64,000 nt of DNA from assembly GCA_002150815.3 (NCBI GenBank), contig NDFF03000092.1, positions 62,001-126,000 on the forward strand. Reading direction: 5' to 3'. A program made the translations under genes and the position numbers. Source of the stretch: Grammothele lineata. Its lineage: Eukaryota; Basidiomycota; Agaricomycetes; Polyporales; Polyporaceae. The notes beneath the pieces were generated by a model that searched no databases, had not been told where the DNA came from, and was given only the letters and a program-made list of their open reading frames with translations. The stretch's first letter is position 1, and each line of letters opens with the position of its first letter. Below, piece by piece: positions 57,101 to 64,000 of this stretch.

Positions 57101-58802
57101 AAGTCTGTAGACAAAGATGACAGACGCTTGACACAATTGTGGGCAGTCAGTACCCGTCTTCATCACTTCGGACATCATGATATCACTCACAGGGAGAGTC
57201 AAAGTTGGTGTCATCTAGGAACAGATTGGTGGTTCACGGACGTATCTTCGCCCACACGGGTACATTTCCATGGGCTGTGTATCTACAAAGTAGGGCGCGT
57301 TGGTCTCGTACCCATCCGTATTCCTCACACCGCACCACCGCGATTCATACGTGGTGGGGTGCGACCTCACACGGATGCGTACGAGACCGGGACGCGTAGT
57401 GGGGCAGTGGCAGATGTCTCGTGCAGTCACCCCAAAATGCACTTGCCGTTCATCGATCCACCGGCCCACGGTCAAACAATAAGGAAGCAGTAAACCGCAA
57501 GGCCGCCTTCGGATGGAAAGCGCAACGCCTCACAGGTAAGCTGTAGGACTGCGGGAAGGCTATGAGATGGAATGCGCTGAAAAGGAGCTGGAGAGTGGGT
57601 CACAGCTCACCGTAGTGATGATAATCGATATCTTTTCAGAGATATAGCACAGCCTGCTTTCTAGGCACAGTGGAGGTTCCCTCATCCAGGCACAACGTGC
57701 TATCCCCGTGTCGATGCATCTCCGCCGGGAAGTTGGACAAAGTCTGTGCCTGTCTCCGCGTCATCTCTTCGACCGATCTGAGACCTGAGGAAAGCCCGCG
57801 AGCCATCAGTTCGTACGCATCAAGATACTTACCACGCGATATTTGCCGGATCGCGTGGCACAAGGTCCAACCTCGCCAGGGGTCAGGCAACGTCGACTTA
57901 TTCAACCTCTTGCTGCCTCCTCCGCCGTGACGGTGACGGTCGCGGCCGCGCACGGTTCCTTCTCCGCAGTTGATGCGGAGATGAGGAGGGGGGACCTGGT
58001 CGCCACGTGGGAACAAGCATGAGCTCGAGCCTTGCGAGGCCGTTGATCAATACGATGATGGGGGTAAGTAGGTGATGGAAGTAAGTGCTTGAGACACTCT
58101 GCGCGCACAACGCACGCCATATCGGGGTGCGTATCGGGGTGCTTGACCGGCTGGTGTGCACCGCCTCTTCATGGATGGACGCGATCGGCGCCCTGGACTT
58201 GGGAGAGCGGTGCGCAGTGCACACATGTCAATGGCGTTTGGTAGGACCGTCGTCCGTGATCAAATTCGAGATTAGTCGCGTGCTATCCACGTTTTCGCAA
58301 GGTGAGAGCGTCACGTTCGCGTCGGCCAAATTGCGCATGAGCTGTGTTCCGACATCATTAGCATCTCGCCAGCTTGGAATGGAAGCAGGAGGAAACGCGT
58401 ACGGTCCGACAAGGAGTTGATGACAGGCTGAGCAGTTTTCGAGAGGCTCACCATTGGCAGAGACGTCTTTTCTCTTCGCGTTAAGTCCGATCGGCCAGAG
58501 GGTGACTCAAGTCCCTGAGCCGCCATATGAACGGCCGCTTGGCTCATAAGATCCAAGTTTTAGACGGGCTTCTGCGGCTGAGCTGATCAGCCTGATACCT
58601 AGTTTTGTCTCAACCTTCACAAGGACCCGGCAGAAGACTTGTGTGACGTCTAGGAATAGCCAAAGGATACGAAAACTGCGGACGGAGGGCCTCAGAAAAC
58701 ACAGAGGCCTTCTGAGCGAATGTGTGACGTATGTCGCCCACCAAGGGAGGAAGAGTGGCAGAGCCCAGACACGGCCGAGCCGCGTCATCGTAGGCTGACT
58801 GA

Positions 58803-59636
58803 AGCAGACTGAAGCTTGAACCAAGCGCCGCGACGCCAAAATCACGAGGGCATGTTCCCCGCGAATCCGGCACGCGCGCCTCCTTCCGTGAGAAACCCGA
58901 GGTCGATCGGAGCAAAGCCGCCCATCGTGGGGGCGCAAAGAGGCAGGAAGAGGCGCCCCTGGGACTCGACCGCGCGACCCGAGGCGAAGATCATCTCATC
59001 GAGTGCCTAGCGTCGCGCACCCCCTCCGAGCGAGCGCGGAGCCGCCATCCCGCCATCAGCCTCCTCCTTGTCCACATCATCATCATCGCCGTCACTGTTA
59101 CCTTGCTCGTCGGCCAGGCTGGTCAGTGTCCGGAAAGGGAACAAGGCTTGAAGGAGGTTCGGGGCTTTGCCGGAGATGCACTGCGAGTGGCATCACTGTA
59201 CGGACCTTCTCATGCCGGAGAGGCGTACTTGGGGTGTCCCTCGCAATCACAGCCGGAGGTGGCAGCCCCGGGACCATGCACGTCCGTTGCGGCAAGAAGG
59301 ACCTGCGGCGTTTGTGGACATGAACGTCGTCCTCGTCTTCTAGCTTTGCTCAAGAACCCGCAACCGCATACCTCCGAGTCGCGGACAGGCGTGATGCAGA
59401 GCTCAACCCGCACTTTGTACATCCCGGATACACCTATAGACGAGTCTTCTGAGACAGCGATGTTCATACGAGTCCAAGAGCCCGAGCCGCTGCTATTCTC
59501 GCCGCTACCACAGCCTCACCAGCGAAATCGGACCGGAACCATCATCCACCATCCTAGATCACGTTCTGCACCCGGATGTCCGCCATCCACCCCGCCGGCG
59601 GCTGGGTTTGCGGAGATGATGTGTCGCGTTCGTTGA
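58803..59636 (+). other. Start-less open frame with a hydrophobic segment, possible exon of an unknown gene
   Basis: The frame is open for 278 codons (stop TGA at 59634-59636), but its first in-frame ATG is at about 59392. Before that it encodes a strongly hydrophobic stretch of 20 residues at 59055-59114 (ISLLLVHIIIIAVTVTLLVG), preceded by basic residues as in a signal anchor. The C-terminal part (LYIPDTPIDESSE ... RVQEPEPLLFSP) is not strongly repetitive. If real, the start lies in an upstream exon I could not identify. It could also be chance, because hydrophobic runs follow easily from the ATC/CTC-rich DNA here. Confidence 0.2.
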
Positions 59637-62224
59637 GGGCGCCTGAGTACTCCCCCTTTCCATGTGGGTGGACGTTTGGGAGAACGGTGATTGCTCGTAA
59701 GACGCCATGTACCGCCCAGATTAACCTGCAGCCTGGGCGGGCTCGCGCCTGCCCCCACGCGCGAAGTTCGACGTCTGCTTCGGGCTTCCGTGCACCATTC
59801 TTCGGATGACGGACGAACAGGCATCCTCGTCACACCAGGCTTTCGCGGCACTTCGAAGCGACCTCGGCACCAATAGATTGTGACGTCTAGCGAACCTCCG
59901 TTCCACTCGGCGCGGAGGGTCGTACGCGCGGCTCGTCCTGGTATGATCGTGTTATCTTACTACGGCTGTTTCTCAGGAGCGCGAGTATCTGTGACCGTTT
60001 CGTCCCAAATTCTGGGGGCACGAACGAGCGCGTGATAGCGGCCGAAAGATGGTGGTGAAGCAAGGGTCCGTAAGAGGTAGAGATGGGGCGCGGTTTGTAT
60101 GACTGCTACCAAGCTACCAAGTTGAACCCTTTCTTGCGGCGATGAGCGAGGGGGCCCATCTGATGTTTGCTTCCTGGAGCATGAAGCAGATCGGGGAGGC
60201 GTGTTGGGGTGAGATCGGATTGCGCCCACGTTCGAACGTTATACCGGGTCGCGGAGATGTCCAGTCCTGTCGAGGCTTCCCTACGTCCGTTGACAGAGTG
60301 GTTGAGGGGGCAGCACGATATGAGGATGTAAATGAGGCTTCTCGCAGCGATAGCATTCTTGAAAGAGCAACAGTACGTGATCTTCTAGCAGCCCAACCGT
60401 CAGCCTGGAGGACTCGTTGGCGCCTCGGGAACAACGCACCTCGGATGCGAACGGCATCACTCGCACTCCGCAACATAACTACGCACCAAAACCCCGCGTC
60501 TTGATACGACAACCCTAGAGAACACGACACCACGAGCACGAGCACAGCGACGAAGACAAGAGCGCCCCGGGCCCACTCCCACACCGGGCCCTCGCTGAGT
60601 TCCAACCCCGCGCGTTTCTCTCCAGGCCGCCCCCATCGTCGCACGTCTCAGGGCCGCTTCCGAGCGAGCGCGCGGGAGCGTTCGATCGAAAAGGGGCGCG
60701 CGTAATGTGCCGGTGCCCACTGACGACCTTGCATGAGGGAAGAGTGAAAAGGGACACCGCCATTTTGAATGGCGCGTAGGCGAATTTGATTGCGCCGGGT
60801 AGGGCGTGCCGGCATCGCCATTCGCTCCCCGCCCCTCGCCCATGTTGTGTGTGCGCATCCATCAGCGCGTGACCCGCCGTCGCGCACGTTTGTCCGGCCA
60901 TGTCGCTGGGGAGATGTTAGGCGGATCCTCTCATTGAGGACCGATAGTCAGAGGAAGGCGCTAAGAAGCGTGGTGGGAGACAAAAGCGGCGGCGGCGCCA
61001 TCACCAGGGCTCGATGAGATACACGAGCCGCCGGCGGGGTTACTTGTGCTCGGGCGTTCGGGCGGTCGCGATGGGTTCTCCGAAATGCGATCGTCGGTCG
61101 GCGTCGCTCGGGTTGGTCGTAGGATCGTAGACGCTGCCAGTATCTCAACGTTCAACCCTCCCGGCGTACCTGTGCAAAGCGTCCCGTAAGCTTTGTGGTG
61201 AGCCGCGACCGCACGCGTTTCATGTGTGTGCACCGTCACGGTGCGCACAGGGCAATTGACTCGGAGAGCTGCTCAGATTGCCCGCCGCGGATGCCGAGGT
61301 GTGTGTTGGGGTCTGGACGAGCTTGAGGTAAGCTCGACGTCGTGTGGGCACCCCGGGCTGCTGCGGAACCCACAGGAAGTATGGACTTTGCCCCCAGGAA
61401 GCGTGTCATTGCCAGTAGCGAGAAATGGAGCCATTAGGGTGACTTGGACGGGGCGGAGCTGCCGGCAGTGAGGACGCGGGACGCGGGATGTCGAGATACT
61501 TTCGACTTACCTAGGGACCCACAAACACGCCGCGCGCCCCGGCGAGCGCCAGTCTCCAGAGAAAGGTCGATGGCGGGTCGATTGTGTGCGGCGTACGGGA
61601 CTGACGATCGAAGTGCTTTGCCGCCGTACCCGTCAATGGCTAGGTGGCTTCTCATGTTGTCCGACGTTAACGGAACGTGACCGAACTTGACGCGATCGTA
61701 GGAGGAAAAGAAGGAGCGGTTGAGGCGAACAGACAGGACACCGACATCGACATCGACATACTGCGCGCAAGTCGAAGACCACGATTATTTGGAATGTGGT
61801 GCAGGAGGAGGGTGGAGGGATGAGAGATGTGATGGTTTGAGCGTACGTGCGTGAGAGGCCGTCGAAGAGGAAATAGCTCTCTTCGTCCGGAGGTTGGACG
61901 ACCGGTTACGGGATATGGGAAGTCCACGACATGGCGGACGATGACGACACGTCCTAGCTGAGCGTGCGTCCGACTCGCAGTAACACGCCCATCGTCTCTT
62001 CCTTAGCGACGTCGTCCGAACACGTCGAGCTGGTCGGCCTCCCGCCGCCGAGCCGCCTCGAGGCTAATCCCCAGCGCGTCCCCGCCGTCGGTCGAACAGC
62101 TGCTCGCCCGGGGAGGAATGGAAGCACGCACCGAACAGCGTCTTCTTCGGGGCGCAGGCTTCCGAGCATCCACCGTCCGGCCGTCCGCGAGAATTTTCTA
62201 CCAGAATTTCTACCGCACGTCGCC

Positions 62225-62242
62225 CCGCCGCCGCCGCCGCCG
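62225..62242. repeat. CCG trinucleotide run, six copies
   Basis: Six perfect CCG units followed by TCG units. Confidence 0.8.
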
Positions 62243-64000
62243 CTGTCGTCGTCGATGGCACGCCCTCCCCCGTCCCGGGCCGTCGCTGCCCAAACGCGTC
62301 CGCCGGCGGCACGAGTGGAACGGACCCGTCTTGTGGCGGCGGCTTCTGCGTGCTGCAGAGAACGCGCCTCGTCGGCCCTCTGTCTGCGAACAATAGCGCG
62401 GCGCACGCGTCGTCAGGGGTTCAGGCAGGGATGCGCCATAGGACGCGAGCAGGACGTCGTCGAGCGCGCGTGGGGGCGTCCTTTGCCACCCATCCGAGTC
62501 CTCTCGTCGCTCGTCGACTGCTGTGTTGGGTGCACCGCACAACGTCGAGCGATGCCTTTGCCCCTCCCGGCGGTCGTGCAGGGTCGCCTTCGTCGAAATG
62601 AGCCCCGCCGCCGGAGGACAGCCGTCGAGCTAACGCGAGAACGTGTCGTTAAATCAGGAAGTGCTCAGGGGCTGGAGGAATGGGGACATCACTGGGGTGC
62701 GGAACGAAGAGCTGGTGCGTCTCTGTTCGTGGGTGGAGCGCCCCCTTCATGGGCGGGCCGCCCGCACCAGACCCGCACTCACGACGAGTGCACCTTCGAC
62801 GGCTCTCGCAGCAACGCCGCAGCGTCATCGACATTTCGACAGGGAACGACAGAATCGATTGCGGTCCGGACGCGTTTCAGCACGTCTCGGTGTTGAGGGG
62901 GTTTCCGTCGAGACTCGAGCCACGACAGTGCAGGGTGCGCGCTCTGAATCGTGGTTCGTATTTGTCGAGCAAGGGTCGGAAAGAACACACGCGTGTTGCG
63001 AGGTTACGCGACCACTCGCGGACAGCGAGCCGGGTCGGACGGCGTCGTCCGCGTCCGCCACACAGGACAGCGTTAGCGGCACCAGAAGCCCAGAGATCCT
63101 CGCAGTGCCACCACGGAGAGAGTAACGTTGTGAGAAGGCGGCCTTCAGGGGGCCTGTACGGATCGGACACCGCATGTGAGCGTGCAAATCGCGGTGGGCG
63201 GGCCCGTGGGCGGGGGGTCTCATGCGGCGGCGAGGGCGGGCGGATCCCGAGAGCGAGGGTTAAGCGGAGGCTGCCGCAGCGTCTCGTAGCGCGCGCCCGC
63301 GCTCGAGCGGCTTGTTCCGTACGGATGAATCGGGCCAGATAGGAGTTTGACGAAGTGCGCAGGGGTGCGAGGCAGCCTGCCAGTTGCGGTCCAGCAACTT
63401 GAAAAAAAAATCCGTGCAGGGCCTTGCTACTAGCGATGCCATGACCGCTTGTGTGCGTATGTTCTTCACCTCTGTGTACGGCATGGCTCAAAGCGAGGTC
63501 CGATATCAAAATGCAGACTCACGAGAAGCAGCGGTCAGGTCGGAGCAGGGGGACGACGGAGCCAAGGCGAGCCTAGCGCCGGGCGTGGGTGGTTCGTTTG
63601 TGGCGGAGACGTAAATCCACGGAGCGCCGCGCCCGGCACCGCTCGGTAACTGGCCTGGTGCAAGGGGCGGCGAAGGGGAAGCTTCAAGCGGAGATGAGGG
63701 GGTTGGGCTGGGTTCGCCAATTTGAATTTGCGCGATGTGATCATGATGCATCACGCATGTTCATTTGCCTCTGGCCGAACATCGAGAACTGGACGGATCC
63801 TTTTCGAGTTCCTGTCGCTTGCATTCTCCTTCCTGACGCCGCGACGCACGAACCCCCCGTGGCGGTACAGAGCGCTGCCGTGCCAGGGGCTCAAACGTCC
63901 TGTCCGGTTGTCATCATTCTAGGCTCGCAACCACACCTGGCTCCTGCGGTGGCGTCCTCGCTCGACATGGGTTCGTTCACGATGATGGAGTAGCACTCTC

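Larger units (their letters stand above)
49558..64000. other. Gene-poor right end of the window (14.4 kb)
   Basis: No gene can be supported. 49.6-54.4 kb is very GC-rich, with simple repeats and chance frames on both strands. 54.4-58.8 kb is nearer even composition with few long frames. 58.8-64 kb is mixed; it contains the start-less frame at 58803-59636 and other unassigned frames. No known domain, RNA gene or terminal repeat was recognised. A gene with short exons or a fast-evolving product could be missed here without transcript data. Confidence 0.5.

Noticed and set aside
61964..62896. 310-codon plus-strand frame near the right end
   Set aside because: No ATG at its start, Arg/Ala/Pro-rich, crosses a CCG repeat. 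No family recognised.

Overview
The window reads as nuclear DNA of a filamentous basidiomycete, most likely an Agaricomycete. The genes are split by many short GT-AG introns (mostly 50-150 bp), third positions and spacers are very GC-rich, and the gene content fits: a HET-domain protein, a Zn2Cys6/Fungal_trans_2 regulator, an Npr3-type GATOR1 subunit and a VTC1-type polyphosphate polymerase subunit. No rRNA, tRNA, CRISPR array or intact transposon was recognised. Exon boundaries were placed by hand from splice consensus, reading-phase continuity and family conservation; every gene model given closes in phase.

Layout. (1) 0.3-9.6 kb is a compact block: a HET-domain gene (+), an NAD-dependent epimerase/dehydratase (+), NPR3 (-, convergent with the epimerase, 67 bp between stops), and DBP5 (+, divergent from NPR3, 299 bp between ATGs). 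(2) 9.6-23.4 kb is a GC-rich gene-poor stretch broken only by a small NTF2-like-looking gene at 14.2-14.8 kb. (3) 23.5-30.6 kb is a second dense block: VTC1 (-) and a SIS1-type DnaJ gene (+) share one divergent promoter holding a CACGTG box and a heat-shock-element-like dyad, followed by a kelch-repeat single-pass membrane protein (+). (4) 30.6-43.0 kb is gene-poor apart from a five-exon acyl-CoA-binding protein gene (-) at 34.7-35.6 kb. (5) 43.0-49.6 kb carries a tandem PH-domain gene (+) and a Zn2Cys6 transcription factor (+). (6) 49.6-64.0 kb has no gene that I can support; one start-less open frame with a hydrophobic segment lies at 58.8-59.6 kb.

The genes do not form a metabolic cluster. 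Most are housekeeping or signalling functions: amino-acid/TORC1 signalling (NPR3), mRNA export (DBP5), polyphosphate synthesis (VTC1), protein folding (SIS1), acyl-CoA trafficking (ACBP) and membrane phosphoinositide binding (PH-PH). Eleven genes in 64 kb is sparse for such a genome. The spacers hold many simple repeats, CpG-rich tracts, a five-run G-quadruplex-type array and several inverted repeats, while long chance reading frames occur on both strands because stop codons are rare in this composition.

Points most worth a second look: two perfect hairpins inside the last DBP5 intron, a 364 bp DBP5 intron with its own hairpin, a possible alternative DBP5 N-terminus, a 14 nt last coding exon in VTC1, a putative GC-AG intron in the PH gene, a 683 bp intron directly after the signal-peptide exon of the kelch protein, and the G-quadruplex array.
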